From Alphaproteobacteria bacterium (GTDB lineage Bacteria; Pseudomonadota; Alphaproteobacteria; UBA8366), in contig JABJCS010000733.1 of the NCBI GenBank assembly GCA_018665505.1, forward strand, positions 1 through 5,964: DNA of 5,964 bases, in the 5' to 3' direction. Of the stretch, positions 1 to 5,520 are shown in pieces. The translations under genes were made by a program, and so were the position numbers. Each line of letters begins with the position of its first letter. The stretch's first letter is position 1. Below the pieces are notes generated by a model. The model worked only from the letters and a program-made list of their open reading frames with translations, did not search any database and had not been told where the DNA came from.

Positions 1-372
1 ACCGCCGTGAATCCATACCATGACAGGTCGGCGCTCGTTCGCATCCGATGCGGGAGTCCAGACGTTGAGATGCAGACAATCCTCCGACATCTCGTCGCCA
101 TCCTGCAGACCGAACAGAGAGAGTGTCGGGTCGATGGGTTGTGCAGGTGCCGGGCCGAAGCTTTCGGCGGAACGGACACCGTCCCAAGGTGCGATCACTT
201 GCGGCGGCCGCCAGCGCAGATCACCTATCGGTGGTGCCGCGTAGGGAATACCGAGGAAGCGGGAGATGCTTTTGCTCTCAGGTGCAATCGCGCCGGTCAC
301 TTCACCTCCAACCAATCGAACCGGACCACGCGCTACGAGAGAGGGGGTGTTTTTGACTGAAGCGTCATTCAT
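1..372 (-). CDS. Type-B carboxylesterase (PnbA/cholinesterase-like alpha/beta hydrolase), N-terminal part, cut by the window edge
   Basis: The reading frame opens at ATG 372-370 and stays open to base 1, giving 124 residues that begin MNDASVKNTP. Visible family marks are the G-I-P-Y-A-x-P-P-x-G-x-L-R-W-x-P-P block (residues 41-57), W63-D-G-V-R, F72-G-P, the EDCL-x-LNVW type-B signature at 97-105, and V-M-V-W-I-H-G-G at 117-124, where H-G-G forms the oxyanion hole. Family members are about 500 residues, so roughly three quarters, including the G-E-S-A-G serine elbow and the Glu/Asp and His of the triad, lie off the left edge. The family hydrolyses carboxylic esters. No signal peptide is seen, so it is probably cytosolic. 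The start is backed by AAGGAG six bases upstream. It lies 159 bases downstream of the DUF35 gene on the same strand, across a structured spacer, so it may be partly uncoupled from that gene. The family is certain; the substrate is unknown. Confidence 0.93.
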   Translation of the reverse strand, partial: MNDASVKNTPSLVARGPVRLVGGEVTGAIAPESKSISRFLGIPYAAPPIGDLRWRPPQVIAPWDGVRSAESFGPAPAQPIDPTLSLFGLQDGDEMSEDCLHLNVWTPASDANERRPVMVWIHGG

Positions 373-378
373 CGCTCG

Positions 379-384
379 CTCCTT
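379..384 (-). promoter_or_regulatory. Ribosome binding site of the carboxylesterase
   Basis: On the minus strand AAGGAG lies six bases before ATG 372-370. It fixes this start for a gene whose 3' end is not in the window. Confidence 0.75.
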
Positions 385-424
385 CTTCACTCATGGTCAT
401 CATTCTGGAATCGCAAAGCGTTAT

Positions 425-492
425 CCGGAACTATTGCCTGAGCGGTATAATTCGGTGAGATTCACCTTGGGAATCTCAGGCAATAATTCCGG
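425..492 (-). repeat. Long imperfect inverted repeat / RNA hairpin in the spacer before the carboxylesterase
   Basis: Bases 425-442 and 475-492 form an 18-bp inverted repeat (CCGGAACTATTGCCTGAG against CTCAGGCAATAATTCCGG) with one non-identical position, 431/486. In a minus-strand RNA that position is a U-G wobble, while in plus-strand RNA it would be a C-A mismatch, so the fold favours the direction of the flanking genes. The stem continues after a 7-base bulge with ATTC/GAAT (450-453 with 471-474) and ends in GGTGA/TCACC (454-458 with 462-466) around a 3-base loop. A competing 7-bp stem, GAGATTC/GAATCTC (457-463 with 471-477), would break part of it. No U-run follows on the minus strand, so it is not a standard intrinsic terminator. 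It may be an mRNA-stabilising hairpin, an attenuator, a small RNA or a dispersed palindromic repeat. Confidence 0.75.
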
Positions 493-495
493 GTT

Positions 496-508
496 CGTGC
501 GCTGCACG
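496..508. repeat. Short perfect hairpin CGTGC-GCT-GCACG
   Basis: Five-base arms around a three-base loop lie four bases from the long hairpin at 425-492 and four bases from the next inverted repeat. On its own it could be chance. Its place in a row of three hairpins makes it worth recording. Confidence 0.4.
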
Positions 509-512
509 CCCC

Positions 513-538
513 GGAATGACGATAATTGGCATCATTCC
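513..538 (-). repeat. Inverted repeat overlapping the DUF35 stop codon
   Basis: GGAATGA (513-519) and TCATTCC (532-538) are perfect 7-base arms around a 12-base loop. The TGA stop of the DUF35 gene (534-532) lies inside one arm. A 3' hairpin of this kind can protect or end a transcript. No T-run follows in the minus-strand direction, so a terminator role is not shown. Confidence 0.45.
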
Positions 539-1053
539 TGCGGATAGCGCCACGGGTTCTCCGGCTGCTCGGCATCCTCGTCGATGGTCCAGTGGGGAAG
601 GGCGAAACCTTCCGTTACTTTCGTGAAAACCATGCGCACGCGGGTGCCGATGCCAACGGACTTGATTGTCTCCGGCGGCACGAATTCGCCGTCAGCGGTC
701 AGCAAATTACCGGCGACGCGGAGTGCCTCATGCTCTGTCGGCTGTCCCAATTGCGTGTCGAGATCGACCACCAGTACCATATACGGCACCTTCTCGCGGA
801 AGGCCGGTTGAATCGGGTGATGCACCTCCGCATAGGAATGGACTGCTCCCTTACCCTCGACCGGTACCCAATCGTATTTGCGGTCGCGGGTCCACGGACA
901 GGCCGTGGTCGGGGGATAGCGCAGCAATCCGCTTTCCTTACCCTGCTGCAGATGGAATGTGCCTTCTGCACAATGGCGGAAGAACTCGCGGTTTTCCTGA
1001 TCGACGTCGTCGATGGTGAGCATCATGCCCATGTATTCGCCTTGGATTGGCAT
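532..1053 (-). CDS. DUF35-type OB-fold acyl-CoA-associated protein with degenerate zinc ribbon
   Basis: This 173-residue protein has the layout of DUF35 proteins: an N-terminal helix (E23-F-F-R-H-C), a rubredoxin-like zinc-ribbon region (about 35-62, ending in D61-W-V-P-V), then an OB-fold (about 66-157) with G67-K-G-A-V-H-S-Y, P90-Y-M-V-L-V-V-D-L and a basic strand before F150-A-L-P. DUF35 proteins bind and stabilise thiolase-like partners and help hold CoA thioesters; ChsH2 in steroid side-chain cleavage is the known example. Normally four cysteines (LQ-x-C-x-x-C and C-P-x-C) hold zinc. Here only C52 remains, with G38, S41 and T55 where the others are expected, so it probably does not bind zinc there. 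The start is set by AGGAGGAG six bases upstream; M8, M10 and M11 are less likely. It is coupled to the thiolase-like gene just upstream and most likely encodes its subunit. The family call is firm; loss of zinc is inferred. Confidence 0.88.
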   Translation of the reverse strand: MPIQGEYMGMMLTIDDVDQENREFFRHCAEGTFHLQQGKESGLLRYPPTTACPWTRDRKYDWVPVEGKGAVHSYAEVHHPIQPAFREKVPYMVLVVDLDTQLGQPTEHEALRVAGNLLTADGEFVPPETIKSVGIGTRVRMVFTKVTEGFALPHWTIDEDAEQPENPWRYPQE

Positions 1054-1059
1054 TGTTCT

Positions 1060-1067
1060 CTCCTCCT
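1060..1067 (-). promoter_or_regulatory. Strong ribosome binding site overlapping the upstream stop codon
   Basis: AGGAGGAG on the minus strand, six bases before ATG 1053-1051, shares bases with the TAG stop (1068-1066) of the thiolase-like gene. This supports the DUF35 start and suggests translational coupling of the two proteins. Confidence 0.85.
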
Positions 1068-2334
1068 ACCGTGCGTCTTTCGCCATGATCATCGCCGAGC
1101 CGGCGCCTGGATGCGCCCAGCCCAAATTGGCGGACATCTCCACCCCTTTGACCTGGCGGCAACCGCCCTCGGAATAATCATAGGTGTGTTGCTTTTTACC
1201 ATCGGGGCCGACCGGACATGAATCGTCGACTTCGCCGCGCAATTGACGGGTGTTTTCAATCACCATGTTCATGCCGTGGGTATAACCCTCGCAAAGGTGG
1301 CCTCCCGACGTGTTGTTCGGTCGCCGCCCGCCAAGCTCAATGGCGCCGGACGAGACGTAGTCGCCGCCTTCGCCCTTTTCGCAAAAGGCGTAATCTTCCA
1401 GCTGCAGCATCGTGGTGAAGGTGAACGCGTCGTAGGAACCGGTGATATCGATATCTTCCGGTCCCACGCCGGCATTCGGGAATATGATATCCTTCGCGTA
1501 ATGCCCGGCGACGGTTGAGATCGGTCCGTGCTGGTAGTGCAGATGGATATCGCCGCGCGGCTTACAGACCCGCCCGGCCACAGACTGGATGACGGCGGGA
1601 GCATTCTTGCAGTCGCGGGCCCGGTCGATGCTGGTGACGATGATGCAGGTCGCGTTATCCGTCTCGACGCAACAATCGAGGAGGTGCAATGGTTTGCAGA
1701 TGATCCGCGAGTTGACCACATCCTCCACCGTATAGCGCGTCTTGTAATAGGCCTTCGGATTGTTGGAGGCGTGCTTCGAATGGGCGACCTTCACATGGGC
1801 CACCTGTTCCGGCGTGGTGCCGTAGTCGTACATGTGGCGTAGGAAGGTGGGCGCAAACATCTGTCCCGCACTCTGCCAGCCATATCCCCGGTGATGGATC
1901 TGATCACCGTTAATGGGCACGGCGGAACGTGCACCTGTACCGCCGATGCGGACCTGACTATAGCCGTTCATGGCACGATAGATCGCAACCGTCTTGCACA
2001 TTCCGGCTTCGATGACGCCGATGGCGATACCGATCAGCGCTTCCGTTGAGGAGCCGCCGCCGTGGACATCCATATAGAAATTGAGACGTATGCCGAGATC
2101 GTTGGCCACTTGCGGCGCGAAAACCGAATCGTTACCCGAATAATCGAGCATTCCATCGATGTCGTCGGCCGTCATGCCCGCGTCTTCCAGCGCGTTGTTG
2201 ATCGCCCACGTGGCCAGGTTCCGTGTCGATTCCTTCGAACCTCGCCGATAAGTCGTCTCGCCAACGCCGCAAATGGCATATTTGCCACGCAGGAATTTCG
2301 GCGTTGCAGCGTCCGTATCGCTTTGTAAGGCCAT
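1066..2334 (-). CDS. Thiolase-superfamily protein of the SCP-x/Ltp2 type, lacking the nucleophilic Cys; probable acyl-CoA aldolase
   Basis: The 422-residue length matches lipid-transfer-protein/thiolase family members. The thiolase fold shows in G23-V-G-E-T, A49-L-E-D-A-G-M-T-A-D-D-I-D, the H91-G-G-G-S-S-T-E-A-L block, G293-V-G-P-E-D-I-D and N341-T-S-G-G-H-L-C-E-G-Y-T-H-G. Classical thiolases have a nucleophilic Cys in the third block and a GHP histidine in the last. Here the Cys position is G93 and the His position is Y351, and no C-x-G motif is seen near the C-terminus. Together with Y301 (G-S-Y-D-A-F) this resembles Ltp2, the aldolase that removes a propionyl side chain from a hydroxylated steroid CoA ester, where active-site tyrosines replace the thiolase set. 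The role is therefore more likely retro-aldol cleavage of a beta-hydroxyacyl-CoA than thiolysis; the substrate may or may not be a steroid. AGGGAG lies eight bases before the start. The DUF35 gene follows after 12 bases. Databases often label such proteins acetyl-CoA acetyltransferase, which the residues do not support. Confidence 0.87.
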   Translation of the reverse strand: MALQSDTDAATPKFLRGKYAICGVGETTYRRGSKESTRNLATWAINNALEDAGMTADDIDGMLDYSGNDSVFAPQVANDLGIRLNFYMDVHGGGSSTEALIGIAIGVIEAGMCKTVAIYRAMNGYSQVRIGGTGARSAVPINGDQIHHRGYGWQSAGQMFAPTFLRHMYDYGTTPEQVAHVKVAHSKHASNNPKAYYKTRYTVEDVVNSRIICKPLHLLDCCVETDNATCIIVTSIDRARDCKNAPAVIQSVAGRVCKPRGDIHLHYQHGPISTVAGHYAKDIIFPNAGVGPEDIDITGSYDAFTFTTMLQLEDYAFCEKGEGGDYVSSGAIELGGRRPNNTSGGHLCEGYTHGMNMVIENTRQLRGEVDDSCPVGPDGKKQHTYDYSEGGCRQVKGVEMSANLGWAHPGAGSAMIMAKDAR

Positions 2335-2539
2335 GCCTCTCTCTCCCTCAATTCGTTACCTTTAAAAGAGATAGAGCGGAATTTGTGAGGGACAGTGGTT
2401 GAGTATGGCAAGACTCGGTCGGAGCGCTGGCTCGATGATGCGTCAAGCGGCCAGGTCAATCGACCTTCTTTGATTAGGTTGGCTATATTGAGATTCAGAA
2501 ACAGCTTTCACGAAACCATTTCGGATGGGTTCGGCGCGC
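2335..2539. other. Intergenic spacer between the kinase gene and the thiolase-like gene
   Basis: These 205 bases should contain the promoter of the thiolase-DUF35 pair if the pair is not co-transcribed with the kinase. The start of the thiolase-like gene is preceded by AGGGAG at 2348-2343 (minus strand). The only clear symmetry is the inverted repeat at 2453-2466 plus a short one, CGAAA-CCA-TTTCG, at 2511-2523. I could not find a convincing pair of promoter hexamers, and no GC-rich hairpin with a T-run follows the kinase stop. Confidence 0.5.
2453..2466. promoter_or_regulatory. Candidate operator AGGTC-N4-GACCT
   Basis: A perfect 5-4-5 inverted repeat lies about 120 bases upstream of the thiolase-like start codon. 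Dyads of this size upstream of catabolic operons are often bound by dimeric repressors of the GntR, TetR or IclR types. There is no regulator gene in the window to pair it with, and a repeat of this length can arise by chance. Confidence 0.3.
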
Positions 2540-5353
2540 CTACGTAAGCGGAATTGTCCGCTCCGGCGTGAAGATGACGCTGACGGTCGTGCCTTTGTCG
2601 AGTTCGCTTTCGATCTTCAATTCTCCGCCATGCAGTTCGATAAAGCGTTTGGTGATGGCTAGCCCGAGGCCGGTACCTTCCTGTGAACCGGCGCTGTTGT
2701 TCCCCCCGAGCTCGAACGGCTGCTGTACCCGTTCAATGTCCTCGGCTGGAATACCAATTCCAGAATCCGACACTTTGAGAATGATATTTCCGGCAGGCGC
2801 GCATTCGGCCATCAGATGAATGGAGCCTCGTTTGGGCGTGAATTTGACCGCGTTTGCGAGCAGATTGATAATGATTTGCCGCAGTTTGGAGTCGTCTCCG
2901 AGGAGGCGGACCGATGGAGATGGATGGGTGACGGAAAGCGAAAGCGATTTCGCTTTGGATTGAGGCTCCAGCATGGAGGCGCACATATCCATCACCATGC
3001 CGATTTCAATTTCTGCCTCGGTAATATCGAGTTTTTCCGCTTCAATTTTCGAGATGTCGAGAACGTCGTTAATAAGAAGTAGGAGGTGCTGCGCCGATCG
3101 GGAAATATCTTCGACATATTCGCTATATTTCGGATGTCCCAATTCTCCAAACACGCCTTGATGCATCACATCGGAAAATCCAATAATGGCGTTGAGCGGC
3201 GTCCGAAGTTCATGGCTCATATTCGCGAGGAATACTGACTTTGCCCGGCTTGCCTCTGCGGCTTGCCGTATGGCGAGGTCGCGCTGCTCTTCGGTTTGTT
3301 TTATCGCTGTGACATCGGTTCCAACGCCGCGATACCCTTGAAAGACTTCGTTCGTATCGAAGAGAGGGACGCCGCTGATCCGCCACCACTTCTCGCCGCC
3401 TCTTTCGTCAATTACAAGGTAGTCGAAATCTCTGAACGATCTCCGCGCCAACAAATCCGCGCGATGCGCTTTCCATTTCAGGTCGCTTTCCGGGTCGGCG
3501 CCGACAGATACCCAACGGGTTTTCCCTTGCACGCGACGTCGGTCCGCTTCGTCTGGTTCCCGGGACATGTCGATGAAAGATGTGAAACGTAGATCTCGAT
3601 CCATTTCCCAGAAACGGTCCGCGCTCGATCTTGCAAAGTCTTGGAACCGGCTCTCGCTTTCTTGCTGAGCGAGCGCGGCCATTTTTCGTGCCGTGATATC
3701 CATCGATATGGTGATGGTACTGCCGTCACCAATTTTTTGCTCGTGGATGAGCAACCACGTGCCGTCACCGCGTTCTTGCTCGAATTGTCCGATGGGGTTG
3801 CGGTGCATTTGAAGGCGTTCTTGATACCACTCCTCCTCGCAACCTTCGGCTTCCGCGTAGATGCCGTTTTGCAATGCGATACAGGTGAATTCTGTAAAGG
3901 AGATGCCAGGTTTGATGTAATCGGCTATTTGTCGATTGTGCTCTCTGAACTGTTCATTGAAGACCAACAAATTGTCGTCTGGACCCCAAAGCGAGAAGGT
4001 TTCGTTCAACCCGTCTACGGCGGATTTTAACAGTGTGTTCGCTTGGGTTGCGGCATCACGGATTTCCATTTCTTGGGTGATGTCGTTGCCCGTTCCGCGA
4101 TAACCCTGGAAATCGCCGTGGGGACCAAAGATTGGCACGCCACTGGATCGAACCCAACGCACCCCATCGGGCGCTTCACGACGATAAATGAAATCGCGAT
4201 AGGGTTTGCGGGCCTTTAGTAACTCAAGGTGTTCAATCCATTCCTCTCGTTGGTCATCCGGAATTCCAAGTTCTTCCCGGGTTTTGCCGTAATGCCATTC
4301 TCGGGGGAAATTGGTGAACTCCTCAACGCGTTCCGAGAACCATGTGTAGCGAAGCTCTTCATCCATTTCCCAGAACCAATCGGAGCTCGCTTCCGCGAAA
4401 TGTCGGAACCGCGCTTCTCCTTCTTGGAGTTCTTGCTCGATATGTTTACGCGCGGAAATATCTACAACAGCGGCTTGGACACAGGGTGTGCCGTTCCAAA
4501 CGACATTGGTCGACAGGTTCTCCAGCCACAAGATGGAGCCGTCTTTACGCAGACCACGATATTCGTATTGCGCCGGCGCCTCCTTTTTATCGGCGCGGTT
4601 GTGGCAATAGCCAAGCACGACGCTCCGGTCTTCGGGCGCGATCAACTCAACCCAGGAGTTCAACGCGAGCATTTCGTCGACCCTATAGCCGAATAATTCC
4701 GCCAGTGCCGAGTTGGCGAATTCGATCCGTTCGCCATTCGTGATCATCAGGCCTTGTAATGATCCTGCAGTCAGATCGTGGAAACGCGCTTCGTATTCTT
4801 CAACCCGCTTGAAGTTTTCGTTCATAAGGAAGCGGCTGGCATTGGCGGCAGCGTATATCGCGGCCTCACCTGCGCGCTGAATTTCCGCTTCCGTCGCATC
4901 GGCAATATCACGGAGGGCCGCAAGATTTTTCTTGGAAAACTCTCGTGGTACCGTATCGATCAGACAGAGTGTTACAACCGGGTAACCATCACTCGATGTT
5001 AAAGTGGCACCGACGTAGAAGCGGACATGTGGTTCATCAGTGACGAGGGGGCTCTCCGCAAAACGGGGATCTTTGCGAGCGTCCGGAACATGTAGGAATC
5101 CGTCCTGCAATATCGTGTGGCCGCAAAATGATACGTCACGAGGTGCTTCCGTCTCTGCCATTCCCTGGTGCGACTTGAACCAAACGCGTTCACCATCGAC
5201 GAGGCTAATGAGAGCAATCGGGACATCAAAGACGTTCTGCGCCAGCCGCGTAAAGCGATCGAAACGTTCTTCCACTGGAGAATCGAGAAGATCGAGAGAT
5301 TGGACCGCTGCCTGGCGTTCCAATTCATCGACCGGCAGTGCGGGCTCGATCAT
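2540..5353 (-). CDS. Cytosolic sensor histidine kinase: GAF - four PAS - HisKA - HATPase_c
   Basis: Domains along the 937 residues: GAF about 12-158 (S75-F-C-G-H-T-I-L, D91-A-R-K-D-P-R-F, C130-L-I-D); PAS1 about 190-304; PAS2 about 313-430; PAS3 about 441-557, of a different PAS type; PAS4 about 567-685; a short helical linker; HisKA about 705-772 with the phosphorylated H714 in S-H-E-L-R-T-P-L-N; HATPase_c about 815-931 with N box N830/N834, G1 box D863-S-G-I-G-I-P, F box F880 and G2 box G893-T-G-L-G-L. All catalytic residues are present, so it should autophosphorylate and pass phosphate to a separate receiver. No receiver domain is attached and no response regulator is in view. It has no membrane segment or signal peptide, so it senses an internal or diffusible signal; no heme- or flavin-binding motif was recognised. 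The start is the only ATG between an in-frame TGA (5410-5408) and the GAF domain, but no good ribosome binding site precedes it. The signal and partner are unknown, and a link to the neighbouring catabolic genes is unproven. Confidence 0.95.
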   Translation of the reverse strand: MIEPALPVDELERQAAVQSLDLLDSPVEERFDRFTRLAQNVFDVPIALISLVDGERVWFKSHQGMAETEAPRDVSFCGHTILQDGFLHVPDARKDPRFAESPLVTDEPHVRFYVGATLTSSDGYPVVTLCLIDTVPREFSKKNLAALRDIADATEAEIQRAGEAAIYAAANASRFLMNENFKRVEEYEARFHDLTAGSLQGLMITNGERIEFANSALAELFGYRVDEMLALNSWVELIAPEDRSVVLGYCHNRADKKEAPAQYEYRGLRKDGSILWLENLSTNVVWNGTPCVQAAVVDISARKHIEQELQEGEARFRHFAEASSDWFWEMDEELRYTWFSERVEEFTNFPREWHYGKTREELGIPDDQREEWIEHLELLKARKPYRDFIYRREAPDGVRWVRSSGVPIFGPHGDFQGYRGTGNDITQEMEIRDAATQANTLLKSAVDGLNETFSLWGPDDNLLVFNEQFREHNRQIADYIKPGISFTEFTCIALQNGIYAEAEGCEEEWYQERLQMHRNPIGQFEQERGDGTWLLIHEQKIGDGSTITISMDITARKMAALAQQESESRFQDFARSSADRFWEMDRDLRFTSFIDMSREPDEADRRRVQGKTRWVSVGADPESDLKWKAHRADLLARRSFRDFDYLVIDERGGEKWWRISGVPLFDTNEVFQGYRGVGTDVTAIKQTEEQRDLAIRQAAEASRAKSVFLANMSHELRTPLNAIIGFSDVMHQGVFGELGHPKYSEYVEDISRSAQHLLLLINDVLDISKIEAEKLDITEAEIEIGMVMDMCASMLEPQSKAKSLSLSVTHPSPSVRLLGDDSKLRQIIINLLANAVKFTPKRGSIHLMAECAPAGNIILKVSDSGIGIPAEDIERVQQPFELGGNNSAGSQEGTGLGLAITKRFIELHGGELKIESELDKGTTVSVIFTPERTIPLT

Positions 5354-5518
5354 GTGAGAATTGCCAAAAGAAAGGTGCCTTCGGATTCGGACGAATCGCC
5401 CGCGCCGTCACCAGCGTGATCGGTGCTAAACCGAGCTAGTTTCAACTTCCTGCCCCCACGGCATCTGCACTACGCTCTTAGCTATAGTTTACTCTATGCT
5501 AAAATGCTTAATAAAGCA
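5354..5518. other. AT-rich intergenic spacer between the dioxygenase and the kinase
   Basis: The part nearest the dioxygenase stop (about 5478-5520) is AT-rich and folds into two small hairpins; the part nearest the kinase is GC-rich. It is the likely place of a kinase promoter, but no hexamer pair is good enough to call. A small inverted repeat TCGGT-GCTAA-ACCGA (5420-5434) lies in the probable kinase leader. An in-frame TGA at 5410-5408 limits upward extension of the kinase. Confidence 0.45.
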
Positions 5519-5520
5519 TT
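5478..5520 (-). terminator. Possible weak terminator: two tandem AT-rich hairpins after the dioxygenase
   Basis: Read on the minus strand, AATGCTT-TATT-AAGCATT (5520-5503) is a perfect 7-bp stem that begins within the dioxygenase TAA stop and is followed by two more T residues, giving a run of four. Directly after it, TTAGC-ATAG and CTAT-a-GCTAA (5502-5494 with 5487-5478) form a 9-bp stem with one bulged base. The stems are AT-rich and the T-run is short, so this would be a weak intrinsic terminator at best; the same bases could form part of a kinase promoter. Confidence 0.35.

Noticed and set aside
7..360. A 117-codon open frame on the plus strand at the left edge
   Set aside because: The minus strand here encodes a clear type-B carboxylesterase N-terminus; the plus-strand translation resembles nothing and is rich in Arg and Cys, as expected of an antisense shadow.
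425..492. A small transposon-like element (MITE) bounded by the inverted repeat
   Set aside because: There is no clear target-site duplication outside the arms and only one copy in the window; a genome-wide copy search would be needed to revive the idea.
526..1221. A 231-codon open frame on the plus strand, longer than the gene opposite it
   Set aside because: It is antisense to the DUF35 gene and the end of the thiolase-like gene, has no recognisable domain, and spans both genes, whose minus-strand products match known families with good start signals.
1066..2334. Calling the thiolase-like protein an acetyl-CoA acetyltransferase
   Set aside because: The nucleophilic Cys, the GHP histidine and the C-terminal Cys motif are all absent.
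2511..2540. Terminator after the kinase stop, from CGAAA-CCA-TTTCG and the palindrome GGCGCGCC
   Set aside because: The stems are short, not stacked, and have no T-run downstream in the minus direction.
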